From Hyphomonadaceae bacterium (GTDB lineage Bacteria > Pseudomonadota > Alphaproteobacteria > Caulobacterales > Hyphomonadaceae), in contig JALHLU010000004.1 of assembly GCA_022844345.1 (NCBI GenBank), positions 186,001-250,000 on the forward strand: 64,000 nt of DNA. Direction: 5' to 3'. Both the position numbers and the translations under genes were made by a program. The notes under the pieces are model-generated. The model did not search any database. It was not told where the DNA came from and worked only from the letters and a program-made list of their open reading frames with translations. Position 1 is the stretch's first letter. Each line of letters opens with the position of its first letter. This document shows positions 52,411 through 61,558 of the stretch, piece after piece.

Positions 52411-53726
52411 AGCACCTCCGCCCCAACGTGCAGCACGAGGCCAACCAGGCCGCCGATGATCGTGCCGTTGAGGCGGATATACTGCAGGTCGCGGCCCACA
52501 TTCAGTTCCAGCTTGTCAACGATGGTCTGCGAGTCCCATTTGCGGATCGTCTCTGAAACCAGCTTGGCGACGTCCTCGCCATGCCGCGCCGCCAACTCCA
52601 CCAGAAGGGCTTTGAGGCGCGCATTCAGCGCCGCGCGCACTTTCGGCTCACGCATCAACCCTTCGCCCAGATTGGTCAGCGCCGTCTGCAGCCAGTTGCG
52701 CACGCGCCCGTTCGGGCTGGTGCAGTCGCGCCGCAGCGCCGCCTTGAACTCGACCCAACCGGCCTCGACCGCGCTGGTGACCGAAGGATGCGCGGCCGCC
52801 TCCTGGATCCAGGTTCCAACCCGTTCCTGAAGCTCCGGATCGCGGCGCAGATTGTCGGCAAATTCGCCCACCATCTCGTTCAGCCGCTGGCGCAATGGAT
52901 GTTCGCGCTGCGTGGCGATCTCATAGAGCAGGTCATTCACCGCATTGATGACAGCGTCCGCCACCTTCCGGTCGGCGCTCACGAACCGCATCAGCCAGCC
53001 AGACCGGTTGCGCACGCGGTCGCGGATCAGCTCCTGGTTCTCCTCCAGCAGGCGATAGCCCCGCGTCAGCAGCGCATCGAGTACGGCCTGGTGCCGCCCC
53101 TGTTCGGCCAGCGCTTCCAGCACCGACCCGAAGGCTGGCGCAACGCTGGCGCCCTGCACGGCGGAGGACGCCTGCTGGCGCAGGAAGTCAGCGACGGTTT
53201 CATCATCCAGCGCATCGAGCAGGGCAGGGATCGCAGAGACCAGGCCGCCGGCCAGCGCGGTTGACTGCACAGGTTCGGCCAGCCATTTGCCCAGCGCCTC
53301 GGACAGGTCCTTGTCCTTGACGCGCTCGGCGACAAGGCTCGGCTTCAGGAAGTTGTCGGCGATAAAGCGGCCCACGGCGTCGGCAATGCGATCCTGGTTT
53401 TTCGGGATCACCGCCGTGTGCGGGATCGGTATGCCAAGCGGATGACGGAAGATCGCCGTCACAGCGAACCAGTCCGCCAACCCGCCCACCATCGCGGCCT
53501 CGGCAAAGGCGCGCAGGAAGCGCCAGTGGATGTCCCAGTCCTGGCCCGGCGGTTCCCACATGTGCGAGAACACGAACAGCACCATGATGGCCAGCAGCAA
53601 GCCGTTGGCGAGCCGCCGCATCCGGACCAGGCGAGAATAGCCGCCATCGGCTGGAGCGGGCTTTTTGCTTGTCTTGCCGGTCATCGTGTCGCGGTCGTCG
53701 AGCGGGGCGTCGGATTCATAAGGCAT
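52407..53726 (-). CDS. DUF445-family membrane protein
   Basis: This is a 439-residue protein with an N-terminal span (LANGLLLAIMVLFVFSHMW), the DUF445 signature FAEAAMVGGLADWFAVTAIFRHPLGIPIPHTAVIPKNQDRIA, a long helical middle, and a C-terminal span (YIRLNGTIIGGLVGLVLHVGAEVL). Members (YjiN type) are of unknown function. The frame runs far upstream to 55082 through ruvB's antisense; the ATG at 53726 is the likely start because the family begins soon after it. It converges on ruvA with a four-base overlap. Confidence 0.88.
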   Translation of the reverse strand: MPYESDAPLDDRDTMTGKTSKKPAPADGGYSRLVRMRRLANGLLLAIMVLFVFSHMWEPPGQDWDIHWRFLRAFAEAAMVGGLADWFAVTAIFRHPLGIPIPHTAVIPKNQDRIADAVGRFIADNFLKPSLVAERVKDKDLSEALGKWLAEPVQSTALAGGLVSAIPALLDALDDETVADFLRQQASSAVQGASVAPAFGSVLEALAEQGRHQAVLDALLTRGYRLLEENQELIRDRVRNRSGWLMRFVSADRKVADAVINAVNDLLYEIATQREHPLRQRLNEMVGEFADNLRRDPELQERVGTWIQEAAAHPSVTSAVEAGWVEFKAALRRDCTSPNGRVRNWLQTALTNLGEGLMREPKVRAALNARLKALLVELAARHGEDVAKLVSETIRKWDSQTIVDKLELNVGRDLQYIRLNGTIIGGLVGLVLHVGAEVL

Positions 53727-53816
53727 GATATAGCGCTGCTGGCGGCGATGGGGATATGCCGCATTGTCGAGGCGCCAAGGGCCCCTGGATCGTGGCCGGA
53801 ATGGGGAGGGATTGCG

Positions 53817-54110
53817 ATGCCGACTGAGGAAGTGATCGGCGCAATTGCCGCTGTCCTGACGACATCGTCCTTCCTGCCGCAGGCCATCAAGGTCCTGCGC
53901 ACACGCGACACGGAAGCGATTTCGCTGACCATGTATGTGCTGTTCACGGCCGGCGTGACGCTGTGGGGCATCTACGGCCTCATGACGTGGCAATGGTCGA
54001 TCATCATCGCCAATGGCGTCACGATTGTCCTGGCCGCGACGATCCTGACGATGAAAGTGGCGGCGAAGCTTGCTGCTGGCCGGAAGCCGCGCGGGGCGGG
54101 CGGGAATTAA
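53817..54110 (+). CDS. SemiSWEET-type PQ-loop sugar transporter
   Basis: This is a 97-residue protein with three hydrophobic segments and one PQ-loop, in AAVLTTSSFLPQAIKVLRTRDTEAISLTMY. This half-transporter of the MtN3/SWEET family dimerises to move sugars. GGGGAGGG precedes ATG 53817, and the N-terminus MPTEEVIGAIAAVLTTSSF is typical. It is placed 58 bp upstream of ruvB; the SOS box between them suggests ruvB has its own promoter. Link to DNA repair is not implied. Confidence 0.85.
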   Translation: MPTEEVIGAIAAVLTTSSFLPQAIKVLRTRDTEAISLTMYVLFTAGVTLWGIYGLMTWQWSIIIANGVTIVLAATILTMKVAAKLAAGRKPRGAGGN

Positions 54111-54119
54111 CGCGCCATT

Positions 54120-54134
54120 GTTCTTCAACTGTTC
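54120..54134 (+). promoter_or_regulatory. SOS box (GTTC-N7-GTTC) upstream of ruvB
   Basis: GTTC at 54120-54123 and GTTC at 54131-54134 are separated by seven bases (TTCAACT). It lies 33 bp before the ruvB start, just after the SemiSWEET stop codon. Two such boxes at the ruv genes make LexA control likely for all three ruv genes. Confidence 0.8.
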
Positions 54135-54167
54135 CTTTCGTCCGCGAACGGCGCCAAAAGCAGGACC

Positions 54168-55202
54168 ATGACGCGAGACGGAGACATCACCGACCCCGAG
54201 CGCCTGCCCGGCGAGGCGATGGACCGCGCCCTGCGCCCCACGGCGTTCGATGATTTCACGGGCCAGGCCGCCGCCAAGGCAAACCTCAAGATTTTCGTTT
54301 CCGCCGCCCGCAAGCGCGGCGATGCGCTCGATCACGTGCTGCTGTCGGGTCCGCCGGGTCTTGGCAAGACGACGCTGGCGCAGATTCTCAGCCGCGAGAT
54401 GGGTGTGGGGTTCCGCTCCACATCGGGTCCGGTCATCGCAAAGGCGGGCGACCTTGCGGCCCTGCTCACCAATCTCGAACCACGCGATGTGTTGTTCATC
54501 GACGAGATCCATCGCCTGCCTTCGCACGTGGAGGAGATCCTCTATCCTGCGATGGAGGATCACACGCTTGATCTGATCATCGGCGAGGGCCCATCGGCAC
54601 GCTCGGTGAAGATCGACCTGCCGCCTTTCACGCTGGTGGGGGCCACCACACGCGCGGGCCTGCTGTCGACGCCGCTTCGCGATCGCTTCGGCATCCCGAT
54701 CCGGCTCGAATTCTACACGCGCGAGGAACTCGGCTCCATCCTCCGCCGCGCGGGAACCAAGCTCGGCGCGAACATCACGCAGGATGGCGCCGAAGAAATT
54801 GCCGGCCGCTCGCGCGGCACGCCGCGTATCGCCGTCCGCCTGCTCAGGCGCGTGCGCGATTTCTGCGAGTCCGACGGCGTCAGGATCGACCGCCAGGGCG
54901 CCGCCATGTCGCTCGCCCGGCTGGAGGTGGACGAAGATGGCCTCGACGCGCTCGACCGGCGCTATCTCCAGGCGCTGGTGAAGACCTATTCCGGCGGTCC
55001 CGTCGGCGCCGACACTCTGGCCGCAGCGCTGTCCGAAGCGCGCGATGCAATCGAGGAAGTGATCGAGCCTTATCTGATGCAACAGGGCTTTGTCGCGCGC
55101 ACCCCGCGCGGCCGCGTCGCCACGCCCAAGGCCTGGGAACGCGTCGGCCTCAAGCCGCCCGCCAGCTTCCAGACGCCGCTGTTCGAGGAAGAAGACGAGT
55201 AG
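54168..55202 (+). CDS. ruvB: Holliday junction branch-migration ATPase RuvB
   Basis: This is a 344-residue AAA+ motor that drives branch migration with RuvA. The Walker A loop is [12 protein letters not shown], Walker B is [11 protein letters not shown], and sensor motifs include [18 protein letters not shown]. The C-terminal winged helix DNA-binding part has [22 protein letters not shown]. It is separated from ruvC-ruvA by 1.76 kb holding DUF445 and SemiSWEET genes and has its own SOS box. Confidence 0.97.
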   Translation: MTRDGDITDPERLPGEAMDRALRPTAFDDFTGQAAAKANLKIFVSAARKRGDALDHVLLSGPPGLGKTTLAQILSREMGVGFRSTSGPVIAKAGDLAALLTNLEPRDVLFIDEIHRLPSHVEEILYPAMEDHTLDLIIGEGPSARSVKIDLPPFTLVGATTRAGLLSTPLRDRFGIPIRLEFYTREELGSILRRAGTKLGANITQDGAEEIAGRSRGTPRIAVRLLRRVRDFCESDGVRIDRQGAAMSLARLEVDEDGLDALDRRYLQALVKTYSGGPVGADTLAAALSEARDAIEEVIEPYLMQQGFVARTPRGRVATPKAWERVGLKPPASFQTPLFEEEDE

Positions 55203-55214
55203 GCTAGGCCGAGG

Positions 55215-55490
55215 CTAGGGCCTGCCTTGCGTCTCGCCCTTCTTCCAGGCTTCCTTCGATCCCTCCTCGGTCAGCGTCTTGCGCATCTTGTCGACCGCAT
55301 CGATATGCTCGCCGTCCGCGTCCTTTCCGGCCCGCTCGAAATTGTTGTCGGGCGTGGATGTCGCCTCATCGTCCTGCGGCGTGCCCACCACCTTGGTCTT
55401 GCTGGGCGCCGGATAGGGAGCGACGCCTTCTTCGGTGTGAATGTCCTTGTCTTCCGGATCGTGCATCTGCGGCTTGTCCTGCTTCGGCAT
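55215..55490 (-). CDS. hydrophilic small protein of unknown function
   Basis: This is a 91-residue protein that is very hydrophilic and rich in Asp, Glu, Lys and Pro (MPKQDKPQMHDPEDKDIHTEEGVAPYPAPSKTKV...) with a helical Lys/Glu end (AVDKMRKTLTEEGSKEAWKKGE). It has no signal, span or Cys and is likely disordered in part. ATG 55490 is the sensible start. I do not recognise a family. It is divergent from the SRPBCC lipoprotein gene. Confidence 0.6.
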   Translation of the reverse strand: MPKQDKPQMHDPEDKDIHTEEGVAPYPAPSKTKVVGTPQDDEATSTPDNNFERAGKDADGEHIDAVDKMRKTLTEEGSKEAWKKGETQGRP

Positions 55491-55617
55491 GGCGGGTTTC
55501 CTGTTGTCGTGAACAGGAACGAACGCCCGCCGGGGCGGGGAGTTGCCGCGCCTGTGCTTGACGGCGCAGGCGCGCCGTCTATGGCTGAAGGCAACAAGAA
55601 ACGACCGGGAGGACGAG

Positions 55618-56280
55618 ATGATCACTGCACGCGCGATTGGCGCCCTGATGCTGGCTGGCCTGCTGCCGGGTTGTGTCCTGGTGCATGCACGTGAAGTCGT
55701 CGAAGCGCCTCCGGCCGCAAACATTGCTCCTGCGGCCCCCGTTGCCGCTGTTGCTTCCGTTGCGCCACCTGCGCCGACAGCCGCCGCCGCTCCCGCTGGA
55801 CCGCCGCCCCTGCAGGTGCCCGGTTTCAGCTATGTCACCATCCCGATGGAGATCACGGTCAACAAGCCGGTGAAGGATGTCTGGGCGCGCATCGGCAAGT
55901 ATTGCGACATCGCCGAATGGTTCCAGATCGCTTCCGGCTGCACGATCACCTCGGGCGTCGACAATGAGGTCGGCGCCGTGCGCTCGGTCGGCGCCGAAAT
56001 CCTGGTCGCGAAGACGGAGTATTCTTACGCCTACACCCAGCCGGTGCGCGAAGGCCGCCTGTACAATCTCTATCACGGCAATCTCGAAGCGCGCGCCATC
56101 GACGCCAACACCACGAAGCTTCTCTACACGCTGGTGTATGATCTCTCGCTCGTGCCGGGTGATGATGCTGCGAAAGCGGCCGATGTCGAACGCCGCCGCG
56201 TGGCCTTCACGCGTGCGCTCGGCAATATGAAGATCCTCGCCGAGGGCGGAACCCTGCCGCCGCCCGCGCCGCGCAACTAA
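55618..56280 (+). CDS. lipoprotein with SRPBCC (START/Bet v1-like) domain
   Basis: This is a 220-residue protein with lipobox LPGC near residue 19, an Ala/Pro-rich linker (roughly residues 28-65, mainly PAAPVAAVASVAPPAP type) and a ligand-binding SRPBCC fold with VNKPVKDVWARIGKYCDIAEWFQIASGCTI and GAVRSVGAEILV. The family binds hydrophobic ligands. GGAGG lies nine bases before ATG 55618. It overlaps the convergent stop of the following secreted-protein gene by four bases. Ligand unknown. Confidence 0.82.
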   Translation: MITARAIGALMLAGLLPGCVLVHAREVVEAPPAANIAPAAPVAAVASVAPPAPTAAAAPAGPPPLQVPGFSYVTIPMEITVNKPVKDVWARIGKYCDIAEWFQIASGCTITSGVDNEVGAVRSVGAEILVAKTEYSYAYTQPVREGRLYNLYHGNLEARAIDANTTKLLYTLVYDLSLVPGDDAAKAADVERRRVAFTRALGNMKILAEGGTLPPPAPRN

Positions 56281-56798
56281 TCTGCCGCCAGGTCCATCGT
56301 GGCGCACAGGCGCAGGTGCACGCGGCCCGGCGCGAACGTCTCCTCGAAGACGTACACGCGCACGGCTGCCTTTGCGTCGAACCCCTTGGCGAGGATCGAG
56401 CGCCCGGCATTCTCGATGCCGACAAAGGGAATGCCGCGAAGCCCGCCGCACGCCGCCGTCATGGTCGCGCTGTAGTCGAAGCCTTCGCGCGGCATCAGCT
56501 GGAAAACGGCCACCGGCTGCGTCGCGCCGGGTACGAGGCTCGCGCGCGGATTGCCGAGGAATACCTTGTCGTCCAGCGCAATCTCGTCCGTGAAGTTCAG
56601 CACCGACGCAGGCTCCGCGCCAAAGCGCAGCGCGTGCGGGAATGGGCCCTTCCGCCCGGCCAGCGTTTCGACTTCCACCTTCAGGCCATCCGGCCCCGCA
56701 TAGCGATGCGTCAGGGCGGGCTCCCTGGCCGCAGGCGTCTGCGCGATAGCGGCCTCCGCGCCCAGCGCGGAGATGGCGGCAAGCAGCAGCCGTCTCAT
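56277..56798 (-). CDS. secreted protein of unknown function coupled to the B3-type hydrolase
   Basis: This is a 173-residue protein with a signal peptide (LLLAAISALGAEAAIAQ). The mature part, with LRFGAEPASVLNFTDEIALDDKVFLGNPRASLV, QLMPREGFDYSATMTAACGGLRG, and VYVFEETFAPGRVHLRLCATMD, has two cysteines and looks beta-rich. I do not recognise a family. Its start lies four bases into the stop codon of the metallo-beta-lactamase-fold gene, so translation of the pair is coupled, and the two products may act together in the periplasm. Confidence 0.65.
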   Translation of the reverse strand: MRRLLLAAISALGAEAAIAQTPAAREPALTHRYAGPDGLKVEVETLAGRKGPFPHALRFGAEPASVLNFTDEIALDDKVFLGNPRASLVPGATQPVAVFQLMPREGFDYSATMTAACGGLRGIPFVGIENAGRSILAKGFDAKAAVRVYVFEETFAPGRVHLRLCATMDLAAD

Positions 56799-57664
56799 TG
56801 TGCGCCGGCCTTCGCCGCGTCTGTGCGCTGCTTCAGCGTCGTTTCGAACGCGTCTTCCAGCTTCGCGATATAGGGCTGGAAGGCGGCTGGATCGATGAAG
56901 GGATTCTGCGACGTGTCCGTCTTCGCCTTCGCGGCTTTCTGCAGCAGTCCGAAGAATTCGGGGTGCGGGGCGAGGGGAATGTCGACGCGCATCGACTTCG
57001 CCTTGGCGAAGGTCGAGCGATAGTCCTCCACAATGCCGTCATACTGCAGCGGCGGCGTGATGCGGTTGGCGGCCACCGTCGCCGAGCAGAACACCAGCAC
57101 CTCGTAATTGTCGCCACCGGCGCTCGCCGTCGCGCCCCATGATGTGCAGCCGCGCGAATGGCCCGGCGTCAGGTGCGCGATCAGGTCGATGCCGCCCAGC
57201 GTCACATGCTCGCCGTCCTTCAGCACGCGATCCACTTTCACGGGCGGCGCGCCCATCGCCTTCACGCTCTCGCTGCCCAGATAGAACCCGCCCTCCAGCG
57301 CCGAGACATCGCCCTCCATCGCATAGAGAACAGCGCCGGATTTCCGCTTCAGCTCGGCAAGGCCGCCCGAATGATCGTAGTGCGCATGGCTGTTCAGCAA
57401 CACTTTCACATCCGTCAGCTTGAACCCCAGCTTCGCGATGTTGGCCTCGATCACGTCCGCGCCCTCGGGCGTCGCCCCGTCGAGCAGCACATGACCCTCC
57501 GGCCCCGTGAACAGGTAGGCGCCGAGGCCTTCCGTGCCGACATAATGGATATTGTCGATCACATGGAATGGCTCCGTCGCCTTGTTCCAGTTGGCCTGTG
57601 CAAGGGCCGGCGAGGCAAACAGGCCCAGCCCGGCGGCAAGTGCGGCGGCGCGTTTCGCGTTCAT
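56795..57664 (-). CDS. subclass B3-type metallo-beta-lactamase-fold hydrolase
   Basis: This is a 289-residue exported enzyme. The signal peptide is AALAAGLGLFASPALA. The zinc motif HAHYDHSGG supplies the three first-site ligands (His-x-His-x-Asp-His), TPGHSRGCTSW supplies the next His, and APHPEFF the distal His; these are exactly the B3 landmarks. Subclass B3 enzymes include true carbapenemases and environmental hydrolases. Resistance activity cannot be read from the sequence. It is followed with a four-base overlap by the gene for a small secreted protein. The start ATG 57664 fits; the frame also opens at 57724. Confidence 0.9.
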   Translation of the reverse strand: MNAKRAAALAAGLGLFASPALAQANWNKATEPFHVIDNIHYVGTEGLGAYLFTGPEGHVLLDGATPEGADVIEANIAKLGFKLTDVKVLLNSHAHYDHSGGLAELKRKSGAVLYAMEGDVSALEGGFYLGSESVKAMGAPPVKVDRVLKDGEHVTLGGIDLIAHLTPGHSRGCTSWGATASAGGDNYEVLVFCSATVAANRITPPLQYDGIVEDYRSTFAKAKSMRVDIPLAPHPEFFGLLQKAAKAKTDTSQNPFIDPAAFQPYIAKLEDAFETTLKQRTDAAKAGAQ

Positions 57665-57812
57665 GTCAGCCTTTCGCGATTCCTGAAGGGTATGCGACCG
57701 GGACGTTATCAGGCCTGCGCGCAACTTGGCGAGACCATGCGACAGTTCTGCTCACAAACACAAACGGCGGCCCGATGAGGCCGCCGTTCGCGCATTGAGT
57801 TTCGAAAGGCGG

Positions 57813-59723
57813 TCAGCCCGGCTGCGGCTCAGGCTCTGCGCCGCCAAAGCCCTCGTCAGACTTAGGCTTTTTCTTGATGACCGGCACGGCCGAGGTCGGG
57901 CCGGTGGGCGTATCGTCCGGACGATCCGGGCGCTTGCCATTCACCAGCGCGGTGATCTCTTCGCCCGACAGCGTCTCGTATTCGAGCAGCCCTTCAGCGA
58001 GGATGACCCAGTCGGCGCGTTTCTCGGTCAGCACGCGGCGGGCGTCGTCGATGCCGCCAACCACCAGCTTGCGAACCTCTTCCTCGATCTTGCGCGACGT
58101 CTCTTCCGAGACGTGGCTCGACTTCACCAGCTGGTTGCCAAGGAACACTTCGCCCTGGTCTTCAGCGTAGTCGATCGGGCCGACGCTATCGGAAAAGCCC
58201 CAGCGCGTGATCATCGCGCGTGCAAGACGCGTCGCCTGCTGAATGTCGGAAGCAGCGCCGGCCGTGACGTTTTCCGCGCCGAACTTCAGTTCTTCCGCCA
58301 CGCGGCCGCCCATCAGGATGGCGAGGCGCGAGATCATCTCGGTCTTGTTCATCGACAGCTTGTCGTCGGTCGGCAGCTGCATGACCATGCCAAGCGCCCG
58401 CCCACGCGGAATGATCGTCGCCTTGTGAACCGGGTCGGCCGAGGGCACGTTCATAGCCACGATGGCGTGACCCGCCTCGTGCCAGGCCGTCAGTTCTTTC
58501 TCTTTCAGAGACATCACCATCGACTTGCGCTCAGGACCCATCAGGACCTTGTCCTTAGCGTCCTCGAACTCGCGCATCGAAACCGAGCGCTTGCCGCGCC
58601 GGGCGGCAAGCAGCGCCGCCTCGTTGACGAGGTTGGCGAGGTCCGCGCCGGAGAAGCCGGGCGTGCCGCGCGCGATTGTTTTCGGCTCGACGTCCTTCGA
58701 CAGCGGCACATTGCGCATGTGCACTTTGAGAATCTTCTCACGGCCAATGATGTCCGGATTGCCGACGGTCACCTGACGGTCGAAACGGCCGGGGCGCAGC
58801 AGGGCAGGGTCCAGCACGTCGGGGCGGTTGGTCGCCGCGATGATGATGATGCCCTCGTTGGCTTCAAAGCCGTCCATCTCGACCAGCAGCTGGTTGAGCG
58901 TCTGTTCGCGTTCGTCATTGCCGCCGCCGAGCCCGGCGCCGCGATGACGGCCGACAGCGTCGATCTCGTCGATGAAGATGATGCAGGGCGCGTTCTTCTT
59001 CGCCTGCTCGAACATGTCGCGCACGCGGCTTGCGCCGACGCCCACGAACATCTCGACGAAGTCGGAGCCCGAGATGGTGAAGAACGGCACGTTGGCTTCA
59101 CCCGCGACCGCACGTGCGATCAGCGTCTTGCCGGTGCCCGGCGGGCCGACCAGCAGCGCGCCTTTCGGAATCTTGCCGCCGAGGCGCTGGAACTTGGAGG
59201 GGTCCTTCAGGAAGTCGACGATCTCTTCGAGTTCTTCCTTGGCCTCGTCCACGCCGGCGACATCGTCAAACGTCACGCGGCCATGGCGCTCGGTGAGCAG
59301 CCGCGCCTTGGATTTGCCGAAGCTCATCGCGCGTCCGCCGCCGCCCTGCATCTGGCGCATCAGGAAGAACCACAGGCCGATGATGAAGATCAGGGGCAGG
59401 GCCGAGAGGATGTAGCTCAGGATGGTGCCGCCGGACTCCGCGTCCTCGACGGTGACGTTGACGCCCTTGGCCTGGAGGCGGCTGGCGAAATCGAGTTCCA
59501 TTTCACGGAAAACGGCGAAGGAGCGCTGGCCGTCCACCGTGGTGGTGACCTTGTTGCCCTTGATGGTCGCTTCCTTGATGCGGCCGGAATCAACCTGCGT
59601 CTGGAATTCGGAATACGACATCTCCCGCGCGCCGCCCGAGCCGGACGACGTGGTCATCACGGTGACCAACGCGATAAGGAGGAAGAGCACGACGCCGAGC
59701 AGGGCGAGGTTGCGCATATTCAT
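57813..59723 (-). CDS. ftsH: ATP-dependent zinc metalloprotease FtsH
   Basis: This is a 636-residue membrane AAA+ protease that degrades membrane and soluble proteins. Two N-terminal spans ([18 protein letters not shown] and [16 protein letters not shown]) frame a small periplasmic domain; then Walker [15 protein letters not shown], Walker [16 protein letters not shown], the SRH region [19 protein letters not shown], and the zinc motif [11 protein letters not shown]. The C-terminus ends with a Pro/Asp tail and PEPQPG. tilS is immediately upstream on the same strand (gap 116 bp), the usual tilS-ftsH order. Confidence 0.97.
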   Translation of the reverse strand: MNMRNLALLGVVLFLLIALVTVMTTSSGSGGAREMSYSEFQTQVDSGRIKEATIKGNKVTTTVDGQRSFAVFREMELDFASRLQAKGVNVTVEDAESGGTILSYILSALPLIFIIGLWFFLMRQMQGGGGRAMSFGKSKARLLTERHGRVTFDDVAGVDEAKEELEEIVDFLKDPSKFQRLGGKIPKGALLVGPPGTGKTLIARAVAGEANVPFFTISGSDFVEMFVGVGASRVRDMFEQAKKNAPCIIFIDEIDAVGRHRGAGLGGGNDEREQTLNQLLVEMDGFEANEGIIIIAATNRPDVLDPALLRPGRFDRQVTVGNPDIIGREKILKVHMRNVPLSKDVEPKTIARGTPGFSGADLANLVNEAALLAARRGKRSVSMREFEDAKDKVLMGPERKSMVMSLKEKELTAWHEAGHAIVAMNVPSADPVHKATIIPRGRALGMVMQLPTDDKLSMNKTEMISRLAILMGGRVAEELKFGAENVTAGAASDIQQATRLARAMITRWGFSDSVGPIDYAEDQGEVFLGNQLVKSSHVSEETSRKIEEEVRKLVVGGIDDARRVLTEKRADWVILAEGLLEYETLSGEEITALVNGKRPDRPDDTPTGPTSAVPVIKKKPKSDEGFGGAEPEPQPG

Positions 59724-59839
59724 GCACGCGGCCTTTCAGTGGGCTTTGACCCTCGAAGATAGGACCGATACTCCACGAAAACGAGTGCTGAACCGTTAAG
59801 CGGCTGTCACTTTCCTGCGTCTTTTCGCCTGCGGGACGG

Positions 59840-60964
59840 TCAAATCGCCAGCATGGCGAGGTCAGCCGGGGCGAGCAGCCTGCCAGCCCGGCTCCAGCCG
59901 GTGACGCCAGGCGCTGGCTCGCCCCGCCGGGGAGGGGCGCATTCAAAGGCCAGCAAGGCCCCATCGCGCACACGGATTCGGGCCCCCGCCAGGGTTGTAC
60001 CCTTGGCGAGCGTTGCGTCGCCTGCCTCGATCCGCGCGACCAACCGGGCCAGCGCATCCGATCTTGGCGGTGTCTCGCTGCGGCCGGCCGTCATCACCAT
60101 CGCCTCGATGAAGCGCCGCCAGGCTTCGGCGCCCACCTGACTTCGCGCGGCAAGCGAGATTTCGCGCCGCATCCCATCGCCCGGCGACAACTCGGACAGC
60201 AGACCATATGCCTGCGCCTGCACCGCGCCGCGCAGGGTGGCGAGCCTGTCCATGATGACCGCGATCTGCTCGCGGCGCACCGGGTCGATGGCTGCAAGCA
60301 AAGTCCGTGTACGCACGCGCTCGAACCGCGTGTTTGTGTTCGACGGATCCTCGATCCACCCGATTCCGCGCGCGCGAAGGTCTTCGCGCAACGCGTCGCG
60401 GCCGAACGCCAGCAGCGGCCGCACGAGCGTGAGCCCTTCGCCCTCGGGCCACGCCGGAGAGGGCGCCGACGGCATCAGACCGGCAAGGCCATACCAGCCA
60501 GACCCTTGCCGCGCGCGCATCAGGAAGGTTTCGAGCCGGTCATCCCGCGTGTGGCCGAGCGCAACGTGCGCGATCCCGTGTCTGTGCGCCCAACCCGCCA
60601 GAAGCGCATGACGCGCGCGCCGCGCCCGCTCCTGCCCGACCGGACCTTTGTCCATGTCCGGCGCCCAGGTCAGGATATCGTGCGCAATGCCCATGGCGTC
60701 GCAAGCGCGGCGAACGCTGAGCGCCTCATCGGCGGCCTCGGGGCGCAGGCCGTGATCGACGGTTGCGGCGACAACCCCGGCATAGCCCGCCGTGCGGGCA
60801 TGATCGGCGGCCAGCGCCAGAAGCGCCATCGAATCCGAGCCGCCTGATACGGCAAGCCCCAGCGCACGCCCTTCGCAACCTGCGTTCGCCAGGGCGAACG
60901 CCAGCTCCGCACGCCGGGAAAGCTGTGTCTGTGCGGCGGGCCTATCTGGCGCCGAGAACTTCAC
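59840..60964 (-). CDS. tilS: tRNA(Ile)-lysidine synthase
   Basis: This is a protein of about 374 residues that converts the wobble C34 of tRNA-Ile(CAU) to lysidine with ATP. The PP-loop motif is LAVSGGSDSMALLALA, with VDHGLRPEA and LGHTRDDRLETFLMR downstream, typical of TilS. The start is uncertain: the ATG-initiated frame (61036) overlaps the YbjN-domain gene heavily, so I use GTG 60964, which still overlaps that gene by 23 bases. ftsH follows downstream. Confidence 0.93.
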   Translation of the reverse strand: MKFSAPDRPAAQTQLSRRAELAFALANAGCEGRALGLAVSGGSDSMALLALAADHARTAGYAGVVAATVDHGLRPEAADEALSVRRACDAMGIAHDILTWAPDMDKGPVGQERARRARHALLAGWAHRHGIAHVALGHTRDDRLETFLMRARQGSGWYGLAGLMPSAPSPAWPEGEGLTLVRPLLAFGRDALREDLRARGIGWIEDPSNTNTRFERVRTRTLLAAIDPVRREQIAVIMDRLATLRGAVQAQAYGLLSELSPGDGMRREISLAARSQVGAEAWRRFIEAMVMTAGRSETPPRSDALARLVARIEAGDATLAKGTTLAGARIRVRDGALLAFECAPPRRGEPAPGVTGWSRAGRLLAPADLAMLAI

Positions 60965-61460
60965 GTTCGAAGATTTCGACCAGCTGCCGCCAGATGTCGA
61001 GCGTATCCTCGAGATTGTCGGCCGTGACGCCGGCATCGAGGTTGACGTCCATCTGCAGTTTCACCTGCGCCTGATCGTAGGTGATGCGCACATAGCGCCA
61101 GCGCGCGTTGAAGGCATTGGCCGAATCGCCAGTAAGGGCTGCCGGGCGGGGCGCCTGGACGATCAGCTGGACCGAATTGCAGAACGTTCCGCCTTCGCAT
61201 TCGTAGAACTGCATCAGGTAATCGCTGCGGGAAATCCGGCCGGCGATCACCGGATCGCCCTTGCCGTCGACCCGGAGTTCGACGCGATAGCCGGTGCGTT
61301 CCATGAAGCGGGCGATGCCGGCCGGGTCGGATGCATCGAACATCCCGCCGCGAACGCGTTCAGCCGATGGCGGTTGAGCCAGCACAGCCGGAGCCGCAAA
61401 CGCGGCCGATCCGGCGAGAAGGCAGGCGGCTAGGCCGAAAGTGCGGTTCTGGAGCGACAC
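60942..61460 (-). CDS. exported YbjN-domain protein
   Basis: This is a 172-residue protein with a signal peptide (LAACLLAGSAAFAAPAVLAQ), followed by a YbjN-like domain: IARFMERTGYRVELRVDGKGDPVIAGR near the front, a Cys pair in FYECEGGTFCNS, then FNARWRYVRITYDQAQVKLQMDVNLDAGVT and a C-terminal helix. YbjN proteins are related to type III secretion chaperones; exported versions in alphaproteobacteria are of unknown function. It overlaps tilS by 23 bases with the chosen start. Confidence 0.83.
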   Translation of the reverse strand: MSLQNRTFGLAACLLAGSAAFAAPAVLAQPPSAERVRGGMFDASDPAGIARFMERTGYRVELRVDGKGDPVIAGRISRSDYLMQFYECEGGTFCNSVQLIVQAPRPAALTGDSANAFNARWRYVRITYDQAQVKLQMDVNLDAGVTADNLEDTLDIWRQLVEIFEREVLGAR

Positions 61461-61558
61461 GAATCAACCCGTCTGTTTCTGGCGGATGCCCGACCCTGTA
61501 GCTCCCAAATTCGCGTTGGCGAGTCCTGAACGGCGCAAAGTCTTCGCGCAGCTGTGGC

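Noticed and set aside
52407-55082. A 891-residue open frame on the minus strand across ruvB and the SemiSWEET gene
   Set aside because: Only its last 439 residues match DUF445; the upstream part is the antisense of ruvB and SemiSWEET with unnatural composition.
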